DNA of 64,000 nt from Nocardioides baculatus (GTDB taxonomy: Bacteria; Actinomycetota; Actinomycetes; Propionibacteriales; Nocardioidaceae): the NCBI RefSeq assembly GCF_016735675.1, contig NZ_JAERSG010000001.1, positions 744,001 through 808,000 on the forward strand, read 5' to 3'. The position numbers and the translations under genes were made by a program. The notes beneath the pieces were generated by a model that saw only the letters and a program-made list of their open reading frames with translations, made no database searches and was not told the DNA's origin. Shown in pieces: positions 16,719-25,484 of the stretch (positions are counted from its first letter, which is position 1; every line of letters starts with the position of its first letter).

Positions 16719-16750
16719 GGAGTCGAGGGTGGAGTCGGGGGTGGAGTCGG
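16719..16750. repeat. Tandem GGAGTCG repeats, 12-bp period
   Basis: GGAGTCG recurs at 16719, 16731 and 16743 with GGGT spacers, between the EcsC start and the secreted hydrolase start. It could be an operator array or simple tandem duplication. Nothing else marks a function. Confidence 0.35.
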
Positions 16751-16853
16751 CCCGGCGAACACAACGTACGCAAGGGTGAGACGCACGTCACATCCGCCTA
16801 GCGTCGCAGGCATCCGGTGCATCTCGGCGCCGGGTGACCTCCTGGAGGACGAC

Positions 16854-18254
16854 ATGCGATCCCTTCCGACCCGCCTCGCCGCCGGAGCCGCGCTCCTCGC
16901 CGCGGGGCTCCTCCCGCCCGTCGCGGCCCATGCCGAGGGCGCGCCGACGCCCGCTTCGTGCCCGGCCTCGGTCGCGGACGTCGCCGACTGCTTCACCGGG
17001 CAGGACGCCCACGGCGCGTGGTACGCCGTCGCCGTGCCCCACGACTGGGCAGGCGACCTCGTCGTCCATGCCCACGGCGGCCCCGACCTGGGCACGGCGT
17101 CCGACCCGGAGCGCAGCGTGGAGGACCTCGACCGGTGGGCGGTGATGGTCCGCGAGGGCTACGCCTGGGTCGGCTCGGCCTACCGCCGCGGCGGGTACGG
17201 CACCCGGATGGCGGTCGCCGACACCGAGAGTGCCCGGCAGGAGTTCGTCTCTGCCTTCGGCGAGCCCGCGCGCACCTTCGCGCACGGCCAGTCGTGGGGC
17301 GGCGACGTCGCGGCCAAGCTCGTCGAGGTGCACCCGACGTCGTACGACGGCGTGCTGCTCACCAACGGCGTGCTGGCCGGCGCCTCGCGCGGCTACGACT
17401 ACCGGGTCGACCTGCGCGTGGTCTACCAGTACTACTGCGGCAACCACCCGCGTCCGACCGAGCCGCAGTACCCCCTGTGGATGGGCCTGCGGAAGGACTC
17501 GACCATGACGTCGGCCGGCCTGCGCGCGCGGCTCGAGGAGTGCACCGGTGTCTCGCAGGCGCCCGCGGAGCGCACGGCGCTCCAGCAGCGCAACCTCACC
17601 GACATCCTCGCCGTGACGAAGGTCCCCGAGCGGACGCTCGAGTCGCACCTGCGCTTCGCGACCTTCACCTTCCGCGACATCGTCCACGAGCGGCTCGGCG
17701 GCCGGAACCCGTTCAGCAACGTCGGGATCCGCTACTCCGGCAGCCACGACGACCGGGCCCTCAACCGGGGCGTCGAGCGGTTCGCGGCGGACCCGTCGGC
17801 CCGGCGCGACCTCACGTGGGACAGCGACCTGACCGGCGCCGTCACGGTCCCGACCGTGACCCTCCACGCGATCGACGACCCGACGGCATTCGTCGAGCAC
17901 GAGTCGGCCTACCGCGCGACGCGGGTCGGGGCCGGCACCGACGACCTGCTGGTGCAGGTCTTCACCCGCGAGTCCGAGCACAGCTCGCTCAGCAACAGCG
18001 GGTACGCCGCCGCGATGGACGCACTCACGACCTGGGTGTCGACGGGCCGGAAGCCGACGCCCGCCGGGATCGCCGGGTCCTGCCCGGGGTTCGACGCGGT
18101 CTACGGCAGCGGCTGCTTCCTCGACCCCGCCTTCACCCCGGCGGCGTACGACACCCGGGTGGCCGCGCGGCCCGGCGGCCGCTCCTGGCCGACGATGACG
18201 GCCGCCCAGGAGCAGGCGTGGTCGCGCATCGACGGCATCGGCATCGCGCCGTAG
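16854..18254 (+). CDS. Secreted alpha/beta-hydrolase-fold protein
   Basis: A 466-residue exported protein. A Sec signal peptide ending AAHA precedes the mature domain. HGQSWGGDVAAK near residue 145 is the nucleophile elbow (Gly-x-Ser-x-Gly). HAIDDPTAF (possible acid) and ESEHSSLSNSG (catalytic His region) follow in the right order for an esterase/peptidase. VHAHGGPDLG is the oxyanion-hole strand. The C-terminal 60 residues contain two cysteines and a Trp-rich end. The ribosome site GGAGG is correctly placed before the ATG. The substrate is unknown; it may be a peptide or ester. Confidence 0.7.
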   Translation: MRSLPTRLAAGAALLAAGLLPPVAAHAEGAPTPASCPASVADVADCFTGQDAHGAWYAVAVPHDWAGDLVVHAHGGPDLGTASDPERSVEDLDRWAVMVREGYAWVGSAYRRGGYGTRMAVADTESARQEFVSAFGEPARTFAHGQSWGGDVAAKLVEVHPTSYDGVLLTNGVLAGASRGYDYRVDLRVVYQYYCGNHPRPTEPQYPLWMGLRKDSTMTSAGLRARLEECTGVSQAPAERTALQQRNLTDILAVTKVPERTLESHLRFATFTFRDIVHERLGGRNPFSNVGIRYSGSHDDRALNRGVERFAADPSARRDLTWDSDLTGAVTVPTVTLHAIDDPTAFVEHESAYRATRVGAGTDDLLVQVFTRESEHSSLSNSGYAAAMDALTTWVSTGRKPTPAGIAGSCPGFDAVYGSGCFLDPAFTPAAYDTRVAARPGGRSWPTMTAAQEQAWSRIDGIGIAP

Positions 18255-18268
18255 CAGCCGCCACCGCT

Positions 18269-18348
18269 GGTCGAGGAGGGACGGAGTCCCGTCACGAGAC
18301 CCATCACAGGAGTGGGGTCGTGACAGGCGCAGAGCGCCTTCCTCGACC
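18269..18348. terminator. Long imperfect hairpin between convergent genes
   Basis: GGTCGAGGA and TCCTCGACC bracket a second inverted pair (GTCACGAGACC versus GGGGTCGTGAC). The 80-bp structure fills the gap between the hydrolase and copper-ATPase stops. It resembles the dispersed GGTCGAGG-type intergenic repeats of related actinobacteria and could act as a bidirectional terminator. Confidence 0.5.
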
Positions 18349-18355
18349 GTCGGTG

Positions 18356-20575
18356 CTAGGTGGACGACCGGAAGCCGCGCAGCCGCAGGCTGTTGGTCAC
18401 CACGAACACGCTGGAGAACGCCATCGCGGCGCCGGCGAGCATCGGGTTGAGCAGGCCGGCGGCGGCGAGCGGGAGGGCGGCGACGTTGTAGCCGAACGCC
18501 CAGAACAGGTTGCCCTTGATCGTCGCGAGCGTGCGCCGCGAGAGCCGGATCGCGTCGACGGCGACGAGGAGGTCACCGCGCACGAGGGTCAGGTCGCTGG
18601 CCTCGATCGCCACGTCGGTGCCGGTGCCCATCGCGAGGCCGAGGTCGGCCTGGGCGAGGGCGGCGGCGTCGTTGACCCCGTCGCCGACCATCGCGACGAC
18701 CTTGCCCGCGGCCTGGAGCCGCTGCACCTCGGCGACCTTGTCGGCCGGCAGCACGTCCGCGACGACGGTCTCGATGCCGACCTCGTCCGCGACCTGCTGC
18801 GCCGCGGCGGCGTTGTCGCCGGTGAGCAGGATGGGGGTGAGCCCGAGGTCGCGGAGCCGGGCGATCGCCTCGGCCGACGACGGCTTGACCGTGTCGCCGA
18901 CGACGATGACGCCCCGGGCGCGGCCGTCCCACCCGACCGCGACCGGCGTACGCCCCTCGCGCTGGGCGCGCTCGACGACGTCGGCCAGGTCGGCATCGAG
19001 GTGCTGCGACCAGTCGGCCAGCAGCCGTGGCCGCCCGACGACGACCGCGTGGCCCTCGACGACGCCCTGCACCCCGAGGCCCTCGACGTTGGCGAAGTGT
19101 TCGACGTGGGGCAGCTCGACGGCCGGCAGGTCGGCGACCGAGGCCGCGACGGCCCGGCCGATCGGGTGCTCGGACGCCGCCTCGAGGGCGGCCGCGAGGC
19201 GGCGCACGTCCGCCGCGCTCTCGCCCTCGGCGGCCACCACCTCGTGGACGGTCATCTCGCCGGTGGTCACCGTGCCGGTCTTGTCGAGCACGATCGTGTC
19301 GACACGGCGGGTCTGCTCGAGCACCTCCGGCCCCTTGATCAGGATGCCGAGCTGGGCGCCGCGGCCGGTGCCGACCATGAGGGCGGTCGGCGTGGCCAGG
19401 CCGAGCGCGCACGGGCAGGCGATGATCAGCACCGACACCGCCGCGGTGAAGGCAGCGGTCGCGCCGCCGCCGGCGCCGAGCCAGAAGCCGAGGGTCGCCA
19501 CGGCCAGCCCGATGACCACCGGCACGAAGACGCCGGAGACCCGGTCGGCGAGGCGCTGGACCTCGGCCTTGCCGTTCTGCGCGTCCTCCACGAGCCGCGC
19601 CATCTGGGCGAGCTGGGTGTCGGCGCCGACGCGCGTCGCGCGCACCACGAGGCGACCGCCGGCGTTGACGGTGGCGCCGACGACCGCGTCGCCGGGACGT
19701 ACCTCGACCGGCACCGACTCGCCGGTGAGCATCGAGGCGTCGACGGCGGACGTGCCCTCGACGACCTCGCCGTCGGTCGCGACCTTCTCCCCGGGGCGTA
19801 CGACGAACGCGTCCCCGACCACCAGCTGGTCGACGGGCACCCGCACCTCGACCCCGTCACGCAGGACGCCGACGTCACGGGCGCCGAGCTCGAGGAGGGC
19901 CCGCAGTGCCGCCCCGGACTGGCGCTTCGAGCGATGCTCGAGCCAGCGGCCGGCCAGCAGGAACGTGGTCACCCCGGCGGCGGCCTCGAGGTAGATGTTG
20001 CCCGCGCCGTCGGTCCGGTCGATCGAGATCCGGAACGGGTGCGTCATGCCGGGCTCGCCGGCGGTGCCGAGGAAGAGCGCCCACAGCGACCAGCCGAACG
20101 CGGCCAGCACGCCGACCGACACGAGGGTGTCCATCGTCGTCGCGCCGTGGCGCAGGTTGGTCCACGCGGCGCGGTGGAAGGGCAGGGCGCCCCACACCAC
20201 GACCGGTGCAGCGAGGACGAGGGAGGCCCACTGCCAGTAGGTGAACTGCCAGGCGGTGACCATCCCCAGGGCGACGACGGGGATGCTCAGCGCGGCGCTG
20301 ACCAGCAGCCGCTGGAGGAGCGGGTCGCGCTCGGGTGCCTCGTCCGCGACGTCGGCGCCGGGAGGGGTGGGCAGCGAGGCCGCGTAGCCGGCGGCCTCGA
20401 CGGTCCGCAGCAGGTCGTCGGTGGAGACGGTGCCGGGGTAGGTGACCTTCGCCTTCTCGGTGGCGTAGTTGACCGTCGCGGTCACGCCGTCGAGCTTGTT
20501 GAGCTTGCGCTCGATGCGGTTGGCGCAGGACGCACAGGTCATGCCGGTGATGGCGAGCTCGACGTCAGTGCTCAT
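18356..20575 (-). CDS. copA: Copper-translocating P1B-type ATPase (CopA)
   Basis: A 739-residue inner-membrane copper exporter. The N-terminal heavy-metal domain has GMTCASC (Cys14, Cys17). After the first helices come TGES in the actuator domain, the Cu+ transport motif [11 protein letters not shown], the phosphorylation site DKTGTVTTG, the SEHPIGRA nucleotide-domain motif and [10 protein letters not shown]. All catalytic motifs are intact. It is the last gene of the csoR-copZ-His-rich operon and overlaps the previous gene by 11 bases. Induction by Cu(I) through CsoR is expected. Confidence 0.92.
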   Translation of the reverse strand: MSTDVELAITGMTCASCANRIERKLNKLDGVTATVNYATEKAKVTYPGTVSTDDLLRTVEAAGYAASLPTPPGADVADEAPERDPLLQRLLVSAALSIPVVALGMVTAWQFTYWQWASLVLAAPVVVWGALPFHRAAWTNLRHGATTMDTLVSVGVLAAFGWSLWALFLGTAGEPGMTHPFRISIDRTDGAGNIYLEAAAGVTTFLLAGRWLEHRSKRQSGAALRALLELGARDVGVLRDGVEVRVPVDQLVVGDAFVVRPGEKVATDGEVVEGTSAVDASMLTGESVPVEVRPGDAVVGATVNAGGRLVVRATRVGADTQLAQMARLVEDAQNGKAEVQRLADRVSGVFVPVVIGLAVATLGFWLGAGGGATAAFTAAVSVLIIACPCALGLATPTALMVGTGRGAQLGILIKGPEVLEQTRRVDTIVLDKTGTVTTGEMTVHEVVAAEGESAADVRRLAAALEAASEHPIGRAVAASVADLPAVELPHVEHFANVEGLGVQGVVEGHAVVVGRPRLLADWSQHLDADLADVVERAQREGRTPVAVGWDGRARGVIVVGDTVKPSSAEAIARLRDLGLTPILLTGDNAAAAQQVADEVGIETVVADVLPADKVAEVQRLQAAGKVVAMVGDGVNDAAALAQADLGLAMGTGTDVAIEASDLTLVRGDLLVAVDAIRLSRRTLATIKGNLFWAFGYNVAALPLAAAGLLNPMLAGAAMAFSSVFVVTNSLRLRGFRSST

Positions 20576-21491
20576 GGTCGCCTCCCTCCGCGTGGTCGCC
20601 CGCGGGCGCACCGCCGGACTCGACGGTGAAGGCGGCCGTGTGGACGGTGCCGCGGTGCTGGAAGTCCAGGAAGAGGCCGTACGTCGCCGGCTCGGGGAAG
20701 GCGGTCGCGAACTCGATGCCCGGACCGGGCTCGCCCTCCTCCGGGTGCACGTGGAGGTAGGCCAGGTCGCCGGCCCGGATCGCGACGAGGTGACCGAAGG
20801 CGCCGAGGTAGGGCTCGAGGTCGGTGACGGGCTCGCCGTCGAGCTCGATGCGGGTGGTGAGCACGGTGCTCGCGCCCGGGGCGGTGTCGCCCTCGAGGGT
20901 CACGGTGTAGGTGCCCTCGTCGGTCTCGATCGTCGCCGTCCGGCTGTCCTCCGGCAGCGGCTCCGGGGCGAAGTCGCCCGCGACCGCGAGGTCGTCGGCG
21001 AGCGTGATGCCCTCCCAGCCCTCCGGCGTGAAGTCGGCGACCACGCGCCACACGCCCGGCGTCAGGCGGACGTCGACGGACCAGGTGCCGGTCGTACGGT
21101 CCAGCACCGGGTGCACGTGCTGGAAGCCGGTCAGGTCACGGCGTACGACGATGAGGTGCAGGTCCTTGTCGTGCTCGCGCGTGTAGTCGAGGAGCGGCCG
21201 CCCGCTCGAGGTGAGCACCCGAAAGGCGAGCCGGGTGCGACCGGCGGCCACCTCCCGGTCGGCCAGCTCCAGGGTGAAGCCGTCCGCCCGCGCGGTGAGG
21301 CCGCCGACGTCGGCTGCGGTCGTCGCGCCGTGCTCGTCGCCGTGACCCGCGTCGCCACCGTGGTCGGCGCCCTCGTGGGCCGCGACGGTCCCGGTGTCGA
21401 TCGGTCCCACGACGGCACCCGCGCCCCAGGCGAGCGCGAACGCGGCGACCAGGGCGGTGACGAACGCGACGACGCGGACCGGCGTGCTCAT
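20565..21491 (-). CDS. Exported His-rich protein of the copper operon
   Basis: A 308-residue protein with an N-terminal hydrophobic signal/anchor and then a short His/Asp/Gly cluster ([17 protein letters not shown]). Beta-rich domains follow with FQHVHPV near 115 and YLHVHPEEG near 240. It ends in another His cluster ([11 protein letters not shown]). The repeated His-x-His-Pro motifs and the operon position suggest extracytoplasmic copper binding or sensing. I know of no biochemically characterised member. It overlaps copA by 11 bases. Confidence 0.65.
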   Translation of the reverse strand: MSTPVRVVAFVTALVAAFALAWGAGAVVGPIDTGTVAAHEGADHGGDAGHGDEHGATTAADVGGLTARADGFTLELADREVAAGRTRLAFRVLTSSGRPLLDYTREHDKDLHLIVVRRDLTGFQHVHPVLDRTTGTWSVDVRLTPGVWRVVADFTPEGWEGITLADDLAVAGDFAPEPLPEDSRTATIETDEGTYTVTLEGDTAPGASTVLTTRIELDGEPVTDLEPYLGAFGHLVAIRAGDLAYLHVHPEEGEPGPGIEFATAFPEPATYGLFLDFQHRGTVHTAAFTVESGGAPAGDHAEGGDHEH

Positions 21492-21552
21492 GGGGTCCCC
21501 GCGGCGTAGTTCGGGCGAGCGCAGCGGCGGGGGAGAACGTCGTGGGGTGCCT

Positions 21553-21759
21553 TCATGCGATCGCGTAGCCGGCTTCCTCGACGGCGGCCTTGACGGCGGC
21601 GGGATCGAGGGGCGCGGCGCTGGTGACGGTGACGGCTCCGGTCTCGACGACCACGGCGACGTCCTCGACGCCGGCGAGCTCGGAGATCTCCTCGGTGACC
21701 GAGGCGGCGCAGTGGCCGCAGGTCATGCCGGTGACGGTGTAGGTGGTGGTCTCGCTCAT
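21553..21759 (-). CDS. copZ: Copper chaperone, heavy-metal-associated domain (CopZ)
   Basis: A 68-residue single HMA domain with the metal-binding loop GMTCGHCAASV (Cys14 and Cys17) and the ferredoxin-like beta-alpha-beta-beta-alpha-beta length. It carries Cu(I) in the cytosol and hands it to the HMA domain of CopA or to CsoR. It lies 31 bp behind csoR in the operon and has a good GGAG ribosome site. Confidence 0.88.
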   Translation of the reverse strand: MSETTTYTVTGMTCGHCAASVTEEISELAGVEDVAVVVETGAVTVTSAAPLDPAAVKAAVEEAGYAIA

Positions 21760-21790
21760 GGTGCAGCTCCTTCGGGGGAGGGGGACGGGG

Positions 21791-22093
21791 TCAGGACTTC
21801 ACGAGGCGCGCGATGGCCTCGGAGGCCTCCTTGAGCTTCTGCTCCTGCGCAGGCCCGCCCTGCCGGGCGGCGTCCACGAGGCAGTGCGCCATGTGGTCGT
21901 CGAGCAGCGACAGCGCCAGTGCCTGGAGGGCCTTCGTGGCGGCGGAGACCTGGGTCAGGATGTCGATGCAGTACTTCTCGTCCTCGACCATCCGCTGGAT
22001 CCCACGCACCTGGCCCTCGATCCGGCGCAGCCGCTTGAGGTGGGCCTGGACGGCTTCGTCGTTGCCCTCGAGGTGTCCGTGCTGCTCGCTCAT
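21791..22093 (-). CDS. csoR: CsoR-family copper-sensing repressor
   Basis: A 100-residue all-helical repressor with no classical DNA-binding motif. The Cu(I)-binding Cys-His-Cys triad is present with the standard spacing (Cys42, His67, Cys71, in EKYCID and HMAHCLVD). KRLRRIEGQVRGIQRM is the conserved DNA-contact helix. It represses its own copper operon, and Cu(I) binding releases the DNA. The operator-like dyad sits 10 bp upstream of its start, consistent with autoregulation. Confidence 0.9.
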   Translation of the reverse strand: MSEQHGHLEGNDEAVQAHLKRLRRIEGQVRGIQRMVEDEKYCIDILTQVSAATKALQALALSLLDDHMAHCLVDAARQGGPAQEQKLKEASEAIARLVKS

Positions 22094-22102
22094 GGGTCCA
22101 CC

Positions 22103-22119
22103 ATACCCCTAGGGGGTAT
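22103..22119. promoter_or_regulatory. CsoR-type operator
   Basis: A 17-bp dyad, ATACCCC-TAG-GGGGTAT, with perfect 7-bp arms lies just upstream of csoR. GC-tract dyads flanked by AT bases are the known CsoR/RcnR operator type. Confidence 0.75.
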
Positions 22120-22201
22120 AGAGGCCCCGACTCGTCCACCCTTGAGGGTGGAGTTCGTCTTCCGATTCACGCTCAACCGCACGTCGCGCAGGTCGCTTTG
22201 C

Positions 22202-22217
22202 ACTGGTCCAGACCTAT
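22202..22217. promoter_or_regulatory. GntR/DasR-like site (dre-like), copy 1
   Basis: ACTGGTCCAGACCTAT matches 13 of 16 bases of the known dre consensus ACTGGTCTAGACCAGT. It lies 78 bp upstream of the LuxR-type regulator start, overlapping its probable promoter. Confidence 0.35.
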
Positions 22218-22294
22218 GGTGTCGGCGACGGTCCGGGGGGACGTCGAGACCGCACCACCGTGCGTCCCTCACCACAGGACCGTCAGGACTTCAC

Positions 22295-22912
22295 ATGAAC
22301 ATCCGTATTGGGCTGCTCGGCGGTGACGAGCTCGTCCGCCGGGGCCTCGAGAGCATGCTCCGGACCCTCGGTGGCTTCGAGATGGGGAGCATCAAGGAGC
22401 GGATGCGCGCACCGCTCGACATCGCCCTCGTCGAGACCTACGGCACGTCGCTCGAGGACACCACCCTCGCCCGTGCGGTCGCAGACCCCTACATCCGTCG
22501 GGTCGCGGTCTTCACCTGGAACCACCACCCCGGCCTGGTCGACGACGTGCTCGTCAACGGTGTCGCGGGCTACCTCGGCAAGAGCCTGACGGCCGCCCAG
22601 CTCGGCCGCGCGCTGCGCTCGATCCACGAGGGCCAGCACGTCGTGGCACCGCCGCTCGTCGGCGTGGCGCCGCACGGGGAGCGAGGCCCCAGCGAGGTCG
22701 ACATGCTCACCACGCGCGAGCGCGAGACCCTCGCCCTCATCGCCACCGGCCGCAGCAACGACGAGATCGCGCAGGAGATGCGGATCTCGCTCAACTCGGT
22801 GAAGTCCTACATCCGCAGCGCCTACCGCAAGACCGGCGTGCAGAGCCGCAGCCAGGCCGTCCTGTGGGCGGTCACCCACGGAGTACGGGTCGAGGTCCTC
22901 CAGGACGCCTAG
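22295..22912 (+). CDS. Atypical LuxR/NarL-type response regulator (Glu at phosphosite)
   Basis: A 205-residue protein. Residues 1-120 resemble a receiver domain, but the acidic pair is only GGDE and the phospho-acceptor position carries Glu47 (DIALVETYG) instead of Asp. The conserved Lys is kept in GYLGKSL. Residues 140-200 are a LuxR-type helix-turn-helix (TTRERETLALIATGRSNDEIA, LNSVKSYIRSAYRK). It is a clear paralogue of the regulator at 45836-46483. Glu may mimic the phosphorylated state and make it constitutively active. No sensor kinase is nearby. Confidence 0.78.
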   Translation: MNIRIGLLGGDELVRRGLESMLRTLGGFEMGSIKERMRAPLDIALVETYGTSLEDTTLARAVADPYIRRVAVFTWNHHPGLVDDVLVNGVAGYLGKSLTAAQLGRALRSIHEGQHVVAPPLVGVAPHGERGPSEVDMLTTRERETLALIATGRSNDEIAQEMRISLNSVKSYIRSAYRKTGVQSRSQAVLWAVTHGVRVEVLQDA

Positions 22913-23691
22913 GGCACCCTGACCTCCGGCCGCACCCACTGGTCGCGGCTGACCAGCACCTCGCGGAGGACGTCGGGTCGGTCGGTGATGATCCCGTCCA
23001 CGCCGGCGTCGAGGAGCGTACGCATCGTGCCGGGGTCGTCGACCGTCCACACGACGACCCGGATGCCGAGGTCGTGGGCGCGGGCGATGACGCGCTCGGA
23101 GTGGATCGGGAGCCGTCCGAGCCGCATCGGCACGTGGGCGAAGGCACCGCCCGACCTGCTGACGCCCAGGGGTCGGATCCGTCCCCTCGAGCAGGCGATC
23201 AGGGTGGTCAGCGAGCGCCAGCCGAGGGCGGTCGTGACGCCGGGCGCCTCGTCCTGGAGACGGCTCAGCCACGTGCTCCACGCCCCGGCGACGCACACCC
23301 GCTCCGCCCAGCGCGGGTTCGCGCGCAGCAGCCGCGCCATCGGGGCGATGGCCGCCTCGTCCTTGAGGTCGATGGCGAACCGGGTGCGTGCGAACGTCCC
23401 CATCGCCTCCGCCAGCGTCGGGATCGGCTCGGTGCCGTGCACGCGGAGCCGGCGCAGGTCCGCGAGGTCGAGGTCCGCCACCCGGCCGGGGTGCCCGGTG
23501 ACCCGCCGCAGGTCGGAGTCGTGGAAGCAGACGACGTGCCCGTCGCGCGTGGTGTGGACGTCGGTCTCGACGTAGCCGAGGCCGAGCGCCGTGGCCCGGC
23601 CGAACGCGGCCAGGGTGTTCTCGGGGGCGAGCCCCATGCCACCGCGGTGGGCGATGGCGAGCGGTCCTGCGTGGTCGCCGTAGCTGGTCAC
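22909..23691 (-). CDS. Glycerophosphodiester phosphodiesterase
   Basis: A 260-residue TIM-barrel enzyme. The GDPD signature is complete: AIAHRGGMGLAPENTLAAF (catalytic His and metal Glu), YVETDVHTTRDGHVVCFHDSDLRRVTG (Glu/Asp metal ligands and second catalytic His), and FAIDLKDE. It hydrolyses glycerophosphodiesters to glycerol-3-phosphate and an alcohol. No signal peptide is visible, so it is probably cytosolic. It converges on the LuxR-type gene with a 4-bp overlap of stop codons. Confidence 0.88.
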   Translation of the reverse strand: MTSYGDHAGPLAIAHRGGMGLAPENTLAAFGRATALGLGYVETDVHTTRDGHVVCFHDSDLRRVTGHPGRVADLDLADLRRLRVHGTEPIPTLAEAMGTFARTRFAIDLKDEAAIAPMARLLRANPRWAERVCVAGAWSTWLSRLQDEAPGVTTALGWRSLTTLIACSRGRIRPLGVSRSGGAFAHVPMRLGRLPIHSERVIARAHDLGIRVVVWTVDDPGTMRTLLDAGVDGIITDRPDVLREVLVSRDQWVRPEVRVP

Positions 23692-23792
23692 CTCACCAGC
23701 ATGCGGGCGTACGACGACCGCTGTCGCGCCGCGACGGCCGGTTCGAGCGAGTGTTCACCGAACCGTCGCCGCGGCGCCCGGCCCCGGACACG

Positions 23793-24179
23793 TCAGACCC
23801 GGTAGCCGCCCAGCAGCTCGGCCAGGCGCAGGTGCGGCTGCGCCTCGTCGGCCTTGCCCTGGCGCTGCAGGGACCGGCCGACGAGCAGGTGGGCGTAGGG
23901 CTCGTTGGGGTCGTGCTCGAGCAGCTCGGTCGCGACCCGGATCGCCCCGTTGAGCTGGGCGGAGTGGTAGAGCGAGCGCGCCAGCAGGAGGCGTACGTCG
24001 GTGAGCTCGTGGCCCACGTCGGTGGAGTCGTCGAGCAGCTCGGTCAGCAGCACGGCCGCCTCGCGGTAGGACTTCTCCGCGAACAGCTCCTGGGCGTGGA
24101 GCCAGCGGTCAAAGGGTGCGTCCTCGAGCAGGCCGCGGGAGGAGCGCAGCAGCTCCTCGAAGGGGGTGAAGTCGGTCAT
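23793..24179 (-). CDS. Small tetratricopeptide-repeat protein
   Basis: A 128-residue cytosolic protein. Residues 30-125 form about three TPR-type helix pairs, seen in AQELFAEKSYREAAVLL, LLLARSLYHSAQLNGAIRVATELL and YAHLLVGRSLQRQGKADEAQPHL. These build a protein-protein interaction surface, and there is no catalytic domain. It diverges from the flavin monooxygenase gene by 156 bp. The partner is unknown. Confidence 0.75.
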   Translation of the reverse strand: MTDFTPFEELLRSSRGLLEDAPFDRWLHAQELFAEKSYREAAVLLTELLDDSTDVGHELTDVRLLLARSLYHSAQLNGAIRVATELLEHDPNEPYAHLLVGRSLQRQGKADEAQPHLRLAELLGGYRV

Positions 24180-24295
24180 CGTCGCTCCTCTCGAGCGGGT
24201 CTCTCCTCCGAGCGTGCGCCCGGACATGGCTCCAACGCCGTAACGGTGCCCGGCGATTCCACGGAATACTGGGCGCCCCGGCCCCGTTGAGGGTG

Positions 24296-24311
24296 GTACA
24301 AACTTCAACCA
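24296..24311. promoter_or_regulatory. Operator overlapping the LLM-gene promoter (shared with the YceI gene)
   Basis: GTACAAACTTCAACCA contains the -10-like TACAAA and ends 24 bp before the monooxygenase ATG. Fourteen of its 16 bases recur at 60247-60262 in front of the YceI gene. The TTGAAGTT half-sites resemble MarR-family operators. Confidence 0.45.
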
Positions 24312-24335
24312 GTCTGGCTCCAGGGAAGGAAGACC

Positions 24336-25484
24336 ATGCAGTTCGGCATCTTCAGCGTCGGTGACGTCACCGAGGACCCGACCACCGGCCGGGCGCCGTC
24401 GGAGGCCGAGCGCATCGCGTCGATGACCCAGCTCGCGCTCAAGGCCGAGGAGGTCGGGCTCGACGTCTTCGCGACCGGCGAGCACCACAACCCGCCGTTC
24501 GTCGTGTCGTCGCCGACCACGCACCTCGGCTACATCGCGGCGAAGACCGACAAGCTCCTGCTCTCGACGAGCACCACGCTGATCACCACCAACGACCCGG
24601 TGAAGATCGCGGAGGACTACGCCTTCCTCCAGCACCTCTCGGGCGGTCGCGTCGACCTGATGATGGGCCGCGGCAACACCGGCCCGGTCTACCCGTGGTT
24701 CGGCAAGGACATCCGCGACGGCATCAAGCTCGCGGTCGAGAACTACCACCTCCTCCGCACGCTGTGGCGCGAGGAGAAGGTCAACTGGCAGGGCCAGTTC
24801 CGTACGCCGCTCCAGGGCTACACCTCGACGCCCGCGCCGCTCGACGGCACGCCGCCGTTCGTGTGGCACGGCTCGATCCGCAGCAGCGAGATCGCCGAGC
24901 AGGCGGCCTACTACGGCGACGGCTTCTTCCACAACCACATCTTCTGGAACAAGGAGCACACCGAGGCGATGGTGCGGCTCTACCGTCGCCGGTTCGAGCA
25001 CTACGGCCACGGCGCCGCGGACCAGGCGATCGTCGGGCTGGGCGGCCAGGTCTTCATGGCGTCGTCCGAGGCCGAGGCCAAGCGGGTGTTCCGGCCCTAC
25101 TTCGACAACGCCCCGGTCTACGGACACGGCCCGTCGCTGGAGGACTTCACGGAGATGACGCCGCTGACCGTCGGCACGCCCGAGCAGGTCATCGAGCGGA
25201 CGCTCGGCTTCGCCGACTACGTCGGTGACTACCAGCGCCAGCTGTTCCTCGTCGACCACGCCGGCCTGCCGACGTCGCTGGTGATGGAGCAGGTCGAGAT
25301 GCTCGGCACCGAGGTCGTGCCGGTGCTCCGCAAGGAGTTCGAGCGCCGCCGCCCGGCCCACGTGCCGAGCGACCCGCCCACCCACGCCTCGCTCGTGGCC
25401 GCCGGCCCGGACGCGCCGCACCACCTGGTCGAGCCTGCACGGGCTCGCGCCGAGGAGCTGGCTGCCGCGAAGGTCGACGCATGA
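24336..25484 (+). CDS. LLM-class flavin-dependent monooxygenase (CE1758 type)
   Basis: A 382-residue luciferase-like TIM-barrel protein. It has LDVFATGEHHNPPFVVSSP near 45-63 (FMN/substrate region), LSTSTTLITTNDPVKIAEDYAFLQHLSGGRVDLMMGRGN near 76-114 and FVWHGSIRSSEIAEQAAYYGDGFF near 175. These are standard for LLM oxidoreductases using reduced flavin and O2. The next gene is a flavin reductase that overlaps by four bases, so the pair forms a two-component monooxygenase. The substrate is unknown. The ribosome site GGAAGGAAG is strong. Confidence 0.85.
   Translation: MQFGIFSVGDVTEDPTTGRAPSEAERIASMTQLALKAEEVGLDVFATGEHHNPPFVVSSPTTHLGYIAAKTDKLLLSTSTTLITTNDPVKIAEDYAFLQHLSGGRVDLMMGRGNTGPVYPWFGKDIRDGIKLAVENYHLLRTLWREEKVNWQGQFRTPLQGYTSTPAPLDGTPPFVWHGSIRSSEIAEQAAYYGDGFFHNHIFWNKEHTEAMVRLYRRRFEHYGHGAADQAIVGLGGQVFMASSEAEAKRVFRPYFDNAPVYGHGPSLEDFTEMTPLTVGTPEQVIERTLGFADYVGDYQRQLFLVDHAGLPTSLVMEQVEMLGTEVVPVLRKEFERRRPAHVPSDPPTHASLVAAGPDAPHHLVEPARARAEELAAAKVDA

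Noticed and set aside
16958..20629. Long plus-strand frame of over 1,200 codons
   Set aside because: It is the antisense shadow of the hydrolase and copper-ATPase genes; composition is Arg/Gly/Asp-rich with no motif.
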